From: Komagataeibacter diospyri
Lineage (GTDB): Bacteria > Pseudomonadota > Alphaproteobacteria > Acetobacterales > Acetobacteraceae
Direction: 5' to 3'
Assembly: GCF_006538165.1 (NCBI RefSeq)
Contig: NZ_BDLU01000065.1
Coordinates: 57,144 to 121,143, forward strand
Length of the DNA: 64,000 bases
Shown here: in pieces, positions 18,009 through 25,646 of the stretch
Position numbering within the stretch: position 1 is the first letter of the stretch
How the letters are laid out: the number at the start of each line of letters is the position of its first letter
Program-made: the position numbers and the translations under genes
The notes under the pieces: model-generated
What the model was told of the DNA's origin: nothing
What the model saw: only the letters and a program-made list of their open reading frames with translations
Databases searched by the model: none

Positions 18009-19234
18009 CCCAGACCTTTTTCGGCCAGATCAATCCTCCCGCCCGGTTGCTGATGGGGCCGGGGCCGGTCAATGCGCATCCGCGCGTGCTGCGGGCCATG
18101 GCGGCTGACATGCTGGGCCAGTTCGACCCGGAAATGACCGAATACATGAACCAGACGATGGAACTGTACCGTCAGGTGTTCATGACCAGCAACCGCTGGA
18201 CCTTCCTGGTTGATGGCACGGCGCGCGCAGGGATCGAGGCGTCACTTGTCTCGCTGGTTGAACCGGGCATGAAGCTGCTGATCGTGCGCGCGGGCCGTTT
18301 CGGGCTGCTGCTGTCCGAAATCGCGCAGCGCATTGGTGCCGAGATCGTGACGCTGGACATTCCGTGGGGCGAGATTGCGACGCTGGAGCAGATCGAGGAC
18401 GCGATCGTCACCCACCGCCCGCATGTGCTGGCATGCATCCATGGCGATACGTCCACCACCATTGCCCAGCCGCTGGATGGGGTCGGGGCGCTGTGCCGCA
18501 AGTATGACGTGCTGTCCTATGTTGACACCACCGCGACGCTGGGCGGAATGGAGGTCGCAACCGACCGTTGGGGCGTGGATGTGGTCAGCGGCGGACTGCA
18601 GAAATGCATGGGCGGGCCGCCGGGTTCGGCCCCCATCACCATTTCCGACCGTGCGGCGGAACATATCTTCGCCCGTCGCCATGTCGAGGCCGGTATCCGG
18701 GGCAGCGACACGCGCGATGGTACGCGGGTGCGCATTCCGTCCAACTATTTCGACCTGGCCATGGTCATGGATTACTGGTCCGAAAAGCGCCTGAACCATC
18801 ATACAGAAGCCACCACCATGCTCTACGGCGCGCGTGAAGCCGCCCGCGTGGTGCTGGAGGAGGGGCTGCAGGCCCGCTTCGCCCGCCATGCCCGAGCCTC
18901 ACGCGCGATATGTGCTGGCATGCGGGCCATCGGGCTGGAACTGTTTGGTAGCGATGACTACCGCATGACCAACGTGACCGGTGTGTACATTCCCAAGGGT
19001 GTGGATGGCGAGCGGGTGCGTGGCCGCATGCGTGAGGATTTCGAGATCGAGATCGGCTCCGCCTTCGGTCCGTTGCAGGGCAGGATCTGGCGCATCGGGG
19101 CCATGGGCTACAATGCTGAAAAGCACAAGGTGCTGCTGACCATCGGCGCGCTGGAAACAGTCCTGCGTCACGAAGGTCATGCCTTTGTCGCGGGCAGCGG
19201 CGTCGATGCCGCCCTTGCGGCCTATAACGCATAA
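18005..19234 (+). CDS. pucG: ureidoglycine-glyoxylate aminotransferase (class V, PLP)
   Basis: A 409-residue class V aminotransferase. It starts MGPGPVNAHPRVLRAM, contains GQFDPEMTEYMNQ and DGTARAGIEASL, and has the PLP lysine in SGGLQKCMGGPPGSAP near residue 201. GQFDP and QKCMGGPPG are features of the PucG/HpxJ group rather than of serine-glyoxylate aminotransferase. It would transfer the amino group of ureidoglycine to glyoxylate, giving glycine and oxalurate. Oxalurate would then be a plausible substrate for the AtzE/HpxW-type hydrolases upstream, which makes the gene set metabolically coherent. Confidence 0.88.
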   Translation: MTQTFFGQINPPARLLMGPGPVNAHPRVLRAMAADMLGQFDPEMTEYMNQTMELYRQVFMTSNRWTFLVDGTARAGIEASLVSLVEPGMKLLIVRAGRFGLLLSEIAQRIGAEIVTLDIPWGEIATLEQIEDAIVTHRPHVLACIHGDTSTTIAQPLDGVGALCRKYDVLSYVDTTATLGGMEVATDRWGVDVVSGGLQKCMGGPPGSAPITISDRAAEHIFARRHVEAGIRGSDTRDGTRVRIPSNYFDLAMVMDYWSEKRLNHHTEATTMLYGAREAARVVLEEGLQARFARHARASRAICAGMRAIGLELFGSDDYRMTNVTGVYIPKGVDGERVRGRMREDFEIEIGSAFGPLQGRIWRIGAMGYNAEKHKVLLTIGALETVLRHEGHAFVAGSGVDAALAAYNA

Positions 19235-19253
19235 GAACGGGGGATATGGCGTA

Positions 19254-20165
19254 ATGTCTGGAACAGGTGTCTATCCCCGCGATCTGGTCGGCTATGGCGG
19301 CAATCCGCCAGATGCGCAATGGCCGGGTGGCGCGCGGATCGCGGTACAGTTCGTCATCAATTACGAGGAGGGGGCCGAGAATTCGGTCCTGCATGGCGAT
19401 CGCGGGTCGGAAGCCTTCCTGTCGGAAATGATCGGGGCGCAGTCCATTCCTGGCGCGCGCGCGATCGCGATGGAAAGCCTGTATGAATACGGCTCTCGTG
19501 CCGGGTTCTGGCGGCTGCACCGCATCTTTACCCAACGCCAGCAGCCGCTGACGGTGTTTGGTGTGGCAGCGGCCATGGCGCGCAACCCGGCCGCCGTCGC
19601 GGCGATGAAGGAAGCAGGATGGGAAATCGCATCCCACGGGTTACGCTGGATTGATTACCAGCATGTGCCTGAAGCAGTGGAACGCGCACATATTCAGGAA
19701 TGCATCGCGCTGCATACAAAGCTGACCGGATCACGCCCTCTGGGCTGGTACCAGGGGCGGACCAGCCCCAATACCGCCCGGCTGATCGCGGAAGAAGGCG
19801 GCTTTGTCTATGACGCGGATTCCTATGCTGATGACCTGCCGTATTATGATCGCAGCCATGGTCGTGCCCAGTTGATCGTGCCCTATACACTGGATGTGAA
19901 TGACATGCGTTTTGTGGCGATCAACGGCTTTACCGAAGGCGGGCAGTTCTTCAACTATCTGCGCGACACCTTCGATGAACTGTATGAGGAGGGGGCTGAC
20001 AGGCCGCGCATGATGTCGGTTGGCCTGCACTGCCGTGTGGCGGGCCGTCCGGGGCGTGCGCGTGCGGTGGCGCGTTTCCTTGATTACATCGCCACGCGGG
20101 AAAAGGTCTGGGTCGCGACCCGGCTGGATATCGCCCGGCACTGGCTGGCGGTGCATCCGGCATGA
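19254..20165 (+). CDS. puuE: allantoinase PuuE (polysaccharide-deacetylase fold)
   Basis: A 303-residue PuuE-type allantoinase that opens allantoin to allantoate. Nearly every PuuE landmark is present: YPRDLVGYGGNPPDAQWPG at the start, VINYEEGAENSVLHGD, SLYEYGSRAGFWR, EIASHGLRWIDYQ, GWYQGRTSPNT, DADSYADDLPY and SVGLHCRVAGRPGR. ATG 19254 is chosen because the family begins with this YPRDL block and GGGGGA lies upstream; the frame extends upstream into the aminotransferase. Its presence means the hydantoinase-like protein at the head of the island is not needed as the allantoinase. Confidence 0.94.
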   Translation: MSGTGVYPRDLVGYGGNPPDAQWPGGARIAVQFVINYEEGAENSVLHGDRGSEAFLSEMIGAQSIPGARAIAMESLYEYGSRAGFWRLHRIFTQRQQPLTVFGVAAAMARNPAAVAAMKEAGWEIASHGLRWIDYQHVPEAVERAHIQECIALHTKLTGSRPLGWYQGRTSPNTARLIAEEGGFVYDADSYADDLPYYDRSHGRAQLIVPYTLDVNDMRFVAINGFTEGGQFFNYLRDTFDELYEEGADRPRMMSVGLHCRVAGRPGRARAVARFLDYIATREKVWVATRLDIARHWLAVHPA

Positions 20166-20689
20166 CAGACGTGATGGACCGGGTCAATCGCGCCTCCACC
20201 GTCAGGTTTGTGGAGCTGTTTGGCCCGATATACGAACATTCCCCCTGGATCGCCCAGCGCGCATATGCCCATCGTCCCTTCGCTGACATGGAGGCGATGC
20301 TGGCTGCCATGCGCCATGAACTGGATCGGGCAACCAGTGCGGAAAAAATGGCGCTGATCCACGCCCACCCCGAACTGGCGCAGCGCATGGGGGTGGACCC
20401 GACGCTGACATCGGCTTCGGCGGCCGAGCAGGCCTCCGCCGGGCTGGACCGTCTGACGCCGGATGAATTCGCCACCTTCCGCGCGCTGAATGACGCTTAT
20501 GCCACCAAATTCGGCATTCCGTTCATTATCTGCGTGCGGCGATCGGACAAGGACGGCATCCTGAACGGAATGCGTAGCCGTCTGGAAAACACGCCCGAAG
20601 CCGAACAGCAGGCTGCCCTGCATGAAATCAACAAGATTGCCGCCCTGCGTCTGGCGGATGTGCTGGCGCGGCTGGAGCAGGAACCATGA
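20162..20689 (+). CDS. uraD: OHCU decarboxylase
   Basis: A 175-residue decarboxylase that converts 2-oxo-4-hydroxy-4-carboxy-5-ureidoimidazoline to S-allantoin. The family features are FVELFGPIYEHSPWIAQRA near residue 15, the catalytic histidine in LIHAHPELA near residue 67 and the substrate-binding KFGIPFIICVR. It overlaps puuE and uraH by ATGA on both sides, so these three genes are translationally coupled. Its occurrence implies that a urate-oxidising enzyme supplies 5-hydroxyisourate in this organism. Confidence 0.93.
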   Translation: MTDVMDRVNRASTVRFVELFGPIYEHSPWIAQRAYAHRPFADMEAMLAAMRHELDRATSAEKMALIHAHPELAQRMGVDPTLTSASAAEQASAGLDRLTPDEFATFRALNDAYATKFGIPFIICVRRSDKDGILNGMRSRLENTPEAEQQAALHEINKIAALRLADVLARLEQEP

Positions 20690-21042
20690 GCACCCTTTCC
20701 ACCCACGTTCTTGACCTTGTATCAGGCAGGCCCGCCGCAGGCATGGCGATCAGCCTGTGGACGGGTCAGGACTGCCTGTTCCGTGGCGTAACCAATGCGG
20801 ATGGCCGCTGCCCGGAACTGGGCCAGCAGACGGGGGACATGAAAGCTGGTACCTACCGGCTGGAATTCACCGTGGCGGATTATTTCCGCAGCCGTGATGT
20901 CAGCCTGTCGGACCCGCCATTCCTTGATGTCGTGCCCATCGTCTTTGGCATGGCGCAGGTGGCACCGGGGGAAAAGGGGGGGCATTATCATGTGCCGCTT
21001 CTGGTTTCGCCCTATGGGTTTTCGACCTATCGCGGTAGCTGA
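20686..21042 (+). CDS. uraH: 5-hydroxyisourate hydrolase (transthyretin-like)
   Basis: A 118-residue transthyretin-related protein that hydrolyses 5-hydroxyisourate to OHCU. Active-site motifs: N-terminal STHVLDLVSGRPA (His), YRLEF (Arg), HYHVPLLVSP (His) and the diagnostic C-terminal YRGS. The length fits a cytosolic bacterial HIUase without a signal peptide. It is the last gene of the island and is followed by repeat copy C and a strong terminator. Confidence 0.95.
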   Translation: MSTLSTHVLDLVSGRPAAGMAISLWTGQDCLFRGVTNADGRCPELGQQTGDMKAGTYRLEFTVADYFRSRDVSLSDPPFLDVVPIVFGMAQVAPGEKGGHYHVPLLVSPYGFSTYRGS

Positions 21043-21065
21043 GCGGGTTAAGGAATTATTTTGAA

Positions 21066-21148
21066 ATAGAAATTTTTCTGGCGCCGCCTTTTTTCAAACC
21101 GGCGGTGTTTCCTGGTGAAGCTTTTTGAAAAAAGCTTCACCAGGAATG
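21066..21148 (+). repeat. dispersed intergenic hairpin repeat, copy C
   Basis: The cleanest copy. It reads AAATTTTTCTGGCGCCGCC, then TTTTTTCAAACCGGCGGTG (first hairpin, GCCGCC with GGCGG). The second hairpin at 21111-21144 is a perfect 16-bp stem: CCTGGTGAAGCTTTTT, GA, AAAAAGCTTCACCAGG. It lies between the convergent uraH and isocitrate dehydrogenase genes. Confidence 0.75.
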
Positions 21149-21156
21149 CCTTGAAC

Positions 21157-21193
21157 AACAAGGGCCGTGGCATATCCTGCCACGGCCCTTGTT
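21157..21193. terminator. bidirectional hairpin terminator
   Basis: AACAAGGGCCGTGGCA, a TATCC loop, and TGCCACGGCCCTTGTT form a perfect 16-bp stem. TT lies at the outer edge on both sides. It is placed between convergent transcription units, uraH on + and isocitrate dehydrogenase on -. Confidence 0.8.
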
Positions 21194-21234
21194 CGTATCC
21201 CGCGACAGGCTGGCCGCCGCGGGGAAAAACCGTA

Positions 21235-22263
21235 TCAGACCAGCGCCTGCTTCAGGGCGGCGGTCAGTTCGGTCGTGGTGGCCTTGCCACCAAGGTCGCC
21301 CGTGCGTACGGCGCCCGAAGTGATGACTTTCTCGATGGCCTTGTCGATGCGGGTGGCCAGATCCTGACGGCCCACATGTGCCAGCATCATGTTGGCAGCC
21401 AGCAGCAGCGAGGTCGGGTTGGCCTTGTTCTGGCCCGCGATATCGGGTGCGGAACCATGAACGGCTTCGAACACGGCGGCCTTTTCGCCAATGTTCGCAC
21501 CCGGCGCCAGACCAAGGCCGCCAACCAGACCGGCGGTCAGGTCGGACAGGATGTCACCGAACAGGTTGGTGGTGACGATGCAGTCATACTGCCACGGATC
21601 GGTCACAAGCTGCATGGCGCAGGCGTCGACAATGCGCTCGTTCACTTCCACGCGGCCTTCGTATTCCTTGGCGACCTTGCGGCCTTCTTCAAGGAACAGG
21701 CCCGTCAGCAGCTTCAGGATGTTGGCCTTGTGCACCAGGGTCACGCGCTTACGGTTGTTCTTGACCGCGTATTCAAAGGCGTAACGGACGATGCGGTTGC
21801 ATTCCCTGCGCGTGGTGTAGCCTGCGCTGGTGGCGATGGCGTGCGGGTCATCACCGTAGGGAATGTAGTTTTCCATCGCCGCGTAATACCCTTCGAGGTT
21901 TTCGCGGAAGATGACGAGGTTGATGTTCTCGAAACGGCCACCGGGCACGATCGTCTTGGTGGGACGGACATTTGCGAACAGGCCGAACTCCTGACGCAGT
22001 GTCACGTTGATGGACTTGAAGCCACCACCGACCGGGGTTGTCAGCGGGCCTTTCAGCGCAAGGCCGGTGCGGCGGATGCTTTCGATCGTTTCCTTGGGCA
22101 GCGGGCTGCCGGTGGCGTCAAGAGCCGCGACACCGCCAAGAGCCTTTTCCCATTTGAAAGGGGCACCGACCGTATCCAGGATCTCGGTCACGGACTGGAC
22201 GATTTCAGGCCCGATTCCGTCACCCGGAATCAGGGTGGCGGGAATTGTTTTTTCTGTAGACAT
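21235..22263 (-). CDS. icd: NAD-dependent isocitrate dehydrogenase (beta-decarboxylating dehydrogenase family)
   Basis: A 342-residue enzyme of the isocitrate/isopropylmalate dehydrogenase family. Seen: TLIPGDGIGPEI at the N-terminus, the substrate loop KSINVTLRQEFGLFANVRP, IFRENLEGYYAAME, VTTNLFGDILSDLTAGLVGG and EAVHGSAPDIAGQNKANPTS. The S-x-N-x-x-LR substrate pattern is that of isocitrate, not isopropylmalate, enzymes, and the short length fits the NAD type found in acetic acid bacteria. Homoisocitrate or tartrate dehydrogenase activity cannot be excluded. GGGAG lies upstream of ATG 22263. The 172 bases upstream to pepP show nothing recognisable. Confidence 0.8.
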   Translation of the reverse strand: MSTEKTIPATLIPGDGIGPEIVQSVTEILDTVGAPFKWEKALGGVAALDATGSPLPKETIESIRRTGLALKGPLTTPVGGGFKSINVTLRQEFGLFANVRPTKTIVPGGRFENINLVIFRENLEGYYAAMENYIPYGDDPHAIATSAGYTTRRECNRIVRYAFEYAVKNNRKRVTLVHKANILKLLTGLFLEEGRKVAKEYEGRVEVNERIVDACAMQLVTDPWQYDCIVTTNLFGDILSDLTAGLVGGLGLAPGANIGEKAAVFEAVHGSAPDIAGQNKANPTSLLLAANMMLAHVGRQDLATRIDKAIEKVITSGAVRTGDLGGKATTTELTAALKQALV

Positions 22264-22435
22264 TCTCGAACGTCTCCCTTTGTGCTTGCTACTGAAAAGC
22301 GTTTCAGCATGCGCACCGGCTTGGCGGACCCGGTTCGTTGCCGGGTGCCCCGTCGGAACTGGTTAAAAGTCCTAGGCCCCCACGCCCCGTGTGACAATCG
22401 GGCCACCGGGTCATGGTCGTGGTTTTGCAGTCACA

Positions 22436-24214
22436 TTATCCGGCGTTCAGCGGCGCGCATGCAACGCCAAGCCATGTGCGTTCCTGACTTCCCAGATGTG
22501 GGGCGACCCTTTCAAAAACCCGTGCATGATAGGCATCCAGCCAGGCAATTTCATTTTCCTGAAGGCTGGCCACATCAATCAGCCGCCGGTCGAACGGGGC
22601 CAGGGTCAGGATCTCGAATTCCAGAAAACTGCGTCCCGCCTCAGCGGTGGGGGACGGCTGGACCAGATGCAGGTTTTCCAGGCGAATGCCGAACGCACCG
22701 GGGCGGTAATAGCCCGGCTCATTCGACAGGATCATGCCCGCGTGCAGCTTTACGGGGCGGAAAACGGGGGAAATGGTGGCTGGTCCTTCATGCACCGACA
22801 GATAACTGCCAATTCCGTGCCCGGTGCCATGGTCATAATCCAGCCCGCCCTCCCATAGCGCATGCCGGGCGAGGGCATCCAGCGCATGGCCGGTCACACC
22901 ATGCGGAAAATGCGCGCGGGCCAGCGCGATATGCCCGCGCAGCACGCGGGTGAAGGCATCACGCACGTCGGTCCCCGGTGCGTCAGGCCCGGTCCAGACC
23001 GTGCGGGTGATATCGGTCGTGCCAAAGGGATACTGCCCGCCGCTGTCGATCAGGTAGACCTCGTTCGGCTGTAGCCTGCGGTCGGTTTCGGGTGTTACGC
23101 GGTAATGGATGATCGCGCCGTTGGGGCCGGAACCGGAAATGGCGGGAAAACTTTCCTCCCGGTAGTCAGGACAGGCGGCGCGGAAGCGGTCCAGTTGTTC
23201 CGCCGCTGCCAGTTCCGCCGTAATCAAGGCGTTTTCATCCAGCCAGTGCAGGAAACGGCAGATGGCAATTCCGTCCAGCAGGTGGGCGCGGCGACTGCCT
23301 TCCTGTTCGGTTTCATTCTTGATCGCCTTGGGCAACAGGCATGGATCGCCCTTGCGAACGACCGTGGCCCCTGCATCCTCCAGCGTCTGGATGAACCATA
23401 CGGCGTTGCTGGCCGGGTCCACCTGCACGCGCGCGCCAGACAGGACGCGCAGGGTATCTTCCAGCGCGGCAGGCGGCGCAATCGTAACGTCATCTCCCAG
23501 CCACTGCCGCGTCGTGCCGGAGACCTTGGCCGGGTCGATCAGTAATGTAACGTGCCCGGTATCATGCACGATGGCGAAGGACAGGCTGAGCGGCGTGTAC
23601 GGCACGTCGCGGCCACGGATGTTCAGCAGCCATGCGATTGATGCCGGGTCACTCAGCACCAGCGCCGCCTCACCCGCGTCGCGCAGGGCGCACGCCATGG
23701 TCGCGCGCTTGTCCCGGCTGGACTGCCCGGCCCATTCCTCGGGCTGCGGGACACAGGGCGTGCAGGGCGGGGCAGGGCGGTCGGTCCAGATCCGGTCAAC
23801 CGGGTTGGCGGGCAGGGCGACAAGCGCCAGCCCCGCATCACTGAACGGACGCAGTGCGCTTTCGCTTATCAGGCGCGGGTCATAGCCAATCCGGCAGGTT
23901 GCGCCATGCCGCGCCAGCCATGTGGCGGGCGGGACCCTGCTGATATGCAGCCGTTCCCATGCACAGCCGTCCACCTGCTGGTCCATCTGGGTGATGTAGC
24001 GGCCGTCGGAAAAGACGGCGGCCACGTCTGGCAGCACCGCCGCCATTCCCGCGCTGCCGGTAAAGCCGGTAAGCCACGCCAGACGTTCGGCGCAGGGGGC
24101 GACATATTCGCCCAGGTGTTCATCCCCACGGGGCAGGATAAATCCGTCAACGCCCATCTGCTTCAGCACGGCGCGCAGTGCGTCGGGGCGGTTTGGGGCT
24201 GGGGGCATGGGCAT
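22436..24214 (-). CDS. aminopeptidase P family (Xaa-Pro, M24B)
   Basis: A 592-residue, three-domain aminopeptidase P. Two creatinase-like N-terminal domains (starting DGFILPRGDEHLGEYV) precede a pita-bread catalytic domain. The dimetal ligands are visible: YLIDSGGQYPFGTTDITRT (two Asp), DHGTGHGIGSYLSVHEGP (His), LSNEPGYY (Glu) and IRLENLHLV (Glu). It releases N-terminal residues preceding proline. The size of about 600 residues fits the large AMPP type, and no export signal is present. Confidence 0.9.
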   Translation of the reverse strand: MPMPPAPNRPDALRAVLKQMGVDGFILPRGDEHLGEYVAPCAERLAWLTGFTGSAGMAAVLPDVAAVFSDGRYITQMDQQVDGCAWERLHISRVPPATWLARHGATCRIGYDPRLISESALRPFSDAGLALVALPANPVDRIWTDRPAPPCTPCVPQPEEWAGQSSRDKRATMACALRDAGEAALVLSDPASIAWLLNIRGRDVPYTPLSLSFAIVHDTGHVTLLIDPAKVSGTTRQWLGDDVTIAPPAALEDTLRVLSGARVQVDPASNAVWFIQTLEDAGATVVRKGDPCLLPKAIKNETEQEGSRRAHLLDGIAICRFLHWLDENALITAELAAAEQLDRFRAACPDYREESFPAISGSGPNGAIIHYRVTPETDRRLQPNEVYLIDSGGQYPFGTTDITRTVWTGPDAPGTDVRDAFTRVLRGHIALARAHFPHGVTGHALDALARHALWEGGLDYDHGTGHGIGSYLSVHEGPATISPVFRPVKLHAGMILSNEPGYYRPGAFGIRLENLHLVQPSPTAEAGRSFLEFEILTLAPFDRRLIDVASLQENEIAWLDAYHARVFERVAPHLGSQERTWLGVACAPLNAG

Positions 24215-24232
24215 ATCCTTTTGGGTGGGGGA

Positions 24233-24751
24233 TCAGGAAACGGACATGATGCGGTACAGGAACAGAAGGTCCATCCACCGCCCGTATTTCGTGCCGCATT
24301 CGGGCAGCAGGCCACCATGCTGGAAACCAAAGCGTTCATGCAGCCTGCGTGACGCGATGTTGGTGGAGGTAATGCCTGCGATCATGACATGCACCTCCGC
24401 CTCCTTCGCCCGGTCGCATAATGCCTGCAGCAGGGCGCTGCCAATGCCGCGGCGCTTGTACGCCGGGGCGATGTACAGCGAATGCTCGACCGTATGCCGG
24501 TAGCCAGAAAAGGGTCGGAAGGTTTTCCAGCTGCTGTAACCCGCCACGTGGCCGTCATCCGTTTCGGCCACCAACACGGGAAACCCGCTGGCCTGACTGG
24601 TATGCAGCCATTCCAGCCGGGCGGCGATGGTGGTTTCGTGGGTTTCCCACATGGATGTGCTGTTGCGGATGGCGTGATTGACGATTTCGACAATGGCGGG
24701 AATATCCGCATCCGTCGCATCACGGATCAGCAGGCGCGCAGTATCAGCCAT
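24233..24751 (-). CDS. GNAT N-acetyltransferase, phosphinothricin acetyltransferase-like
   Basis: A 172-residue GNAT protein. It begins LLIRDATDADIPAIVEIVN, has SMWETHETTIAARLEW in the second helix, VAGYSSWKTFRPFSGYRHT, and the acetyl-CoA loop YIAPAYKRRGIGSALLQAL. C-terminal RLHERFGFQHGG is typical of the PAT/YncA group, which acetylates amino acid analogues such as phosphinothricin or methionine sulfoximine. The natural substrate is unknown. Its start overlaps the end of prmA by eight bases, so it is coupled to it. Confidence 0.85.
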   Translation of the reverse strand: MADTARLLIRDATDADIPAIVEIVNHAIRNSTSMWETHETTIAARLEWLHTSQASGFPVLVAETDDGHVAGYSSWKTFRPFSGYRHTVEHSLYIAPAYKRRGIGSALLQALCDRAKEAEVHVMIAGITSTNIASRRLHERFGFQHGGLLPECGTKYGRWMDLLFLYRIMSVS

Positions 24752-25646
24752 TGGGTTTGCGCAGGATGAGCGTGCCCCAGTCCCCTTCACGCAGATGGCG
24801 TTCCAGCACAAGTCCGTGGCGGCGGTGGGTTGCCAGTACCATGCGCACCTGTGTATTCAGCAGCCCCGCAAGGATGGCGGTGCCACCGGGGAGCAGGTTG
24901 CGCGTAAGATCGGCCGCCATGCTGCACAGCGGGCGGGCAAGGATATTGGCGAATACAAGGTCATAGGGCGCATGGTGGCGGATGGCGGGCGTGGACCAGC
25001 CATTGCCCAGATGGCATTCCACCAGGTTGGACAGCCCGTTCATGGCCGCGTTGCGCCGGGTCACGCGCACGGACCACGGGTCGATATCGGTCGCCAGCAC
25101 GCGTTTGTGCAGCAGGGATGCAGCCGCCATGGCCAGGATGCCCGACCCGCAGCCAAGGTCGAGGATACGCCGTGGCCTGCGACAGGCGATCATTTCCAGC
25201 GCGCGCAGGCAGCCACGGGTCGAGCCATGTTCCCCCGACCCGAAGGCGACGCCCGCATCCAGCGTGATGGTGATGCGCTGTGGGCTGGTGGTGGGTTCAA
25301 GATGCGTGCCCCGGATGGCGAAGCGCCTGCCCGCAAGCTGTTCGGGAAAGGATTCGTAGGTGCGTGCCAGCCAGCCTTCGGATTCCGTGTGGCTGCGTTC
25401 CAGTTCGGCATCGACGCCACTGGTCAGGGCCGCCACGATCAGGGCAGCGCGCAGTTCGTCTTCCCCGCTGCCGGTATCCTTGACGCCTTCAACGCGCCAC
25501 AGGGTCTGGCTGTCATCGACTTCGAAAATGCCGATGGTGGTGCAGACGGTGGACAGGGCGGATTCATACGCTTCAACCGCGTCAGGCGGGACCGTGACCG
25601 ATATGGTTTCCAGTTCTGTGGCGTGACGCCGGGGGGAAAGGCTCAT
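24744..25646 (-). CDS. prmA: ribosomal protein L11 methyltransferase
   Basis: A 300-residue SAM-dependent methyltransferase. The N-terminal domain, which recognises L11, is followed by LDAGVAFGSGEHGSTRGCL, the SAM motif ILDLGCGSGILAMAAA, VLATDIDPWSVRVTRRNA and the NPP-like motif LVFANILARPL. These are PrmA signatures. Its start lies directly against the stop of uvrD, as if part of one operon uvrD-prmA-GNAT. Confidence 0.93.
   Translation of the reverse strand: MSLSPRRHATELETISVTVPPDAVEAYESALSTVCTTIGIFEVDDSQTLWRVEGVKDTGSGEDELRAALIVAALTSGVDAELERSHTESEGWLARTYESFPEQLAGRRFAIRGTHLEPTTSPQRITITLDAGVAFGSGEHGSTRGCLRALEMIACRRPRRILDLGCGSGILAMAAASLLHKRVLATDIDPWSVRVTRRNAAMNGLSNLVECHLGNGWSTPAIRHHAPYDLVFANILARPLCSMAADLTRNLLPGGTAILAGLLNTQVRMVLATHRRHGLVLERHLREGDWGTLILRKPNG

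Noticed and set aside
21115..22953. Long open frame of about 600 codons on + opposite isocitrate dehydrogenase and aminopeptidase P
   Set aside because: It is antisense to two well-recognised genes, runs through the strong terminator hairpin and has no family features; high GC creates such frames.
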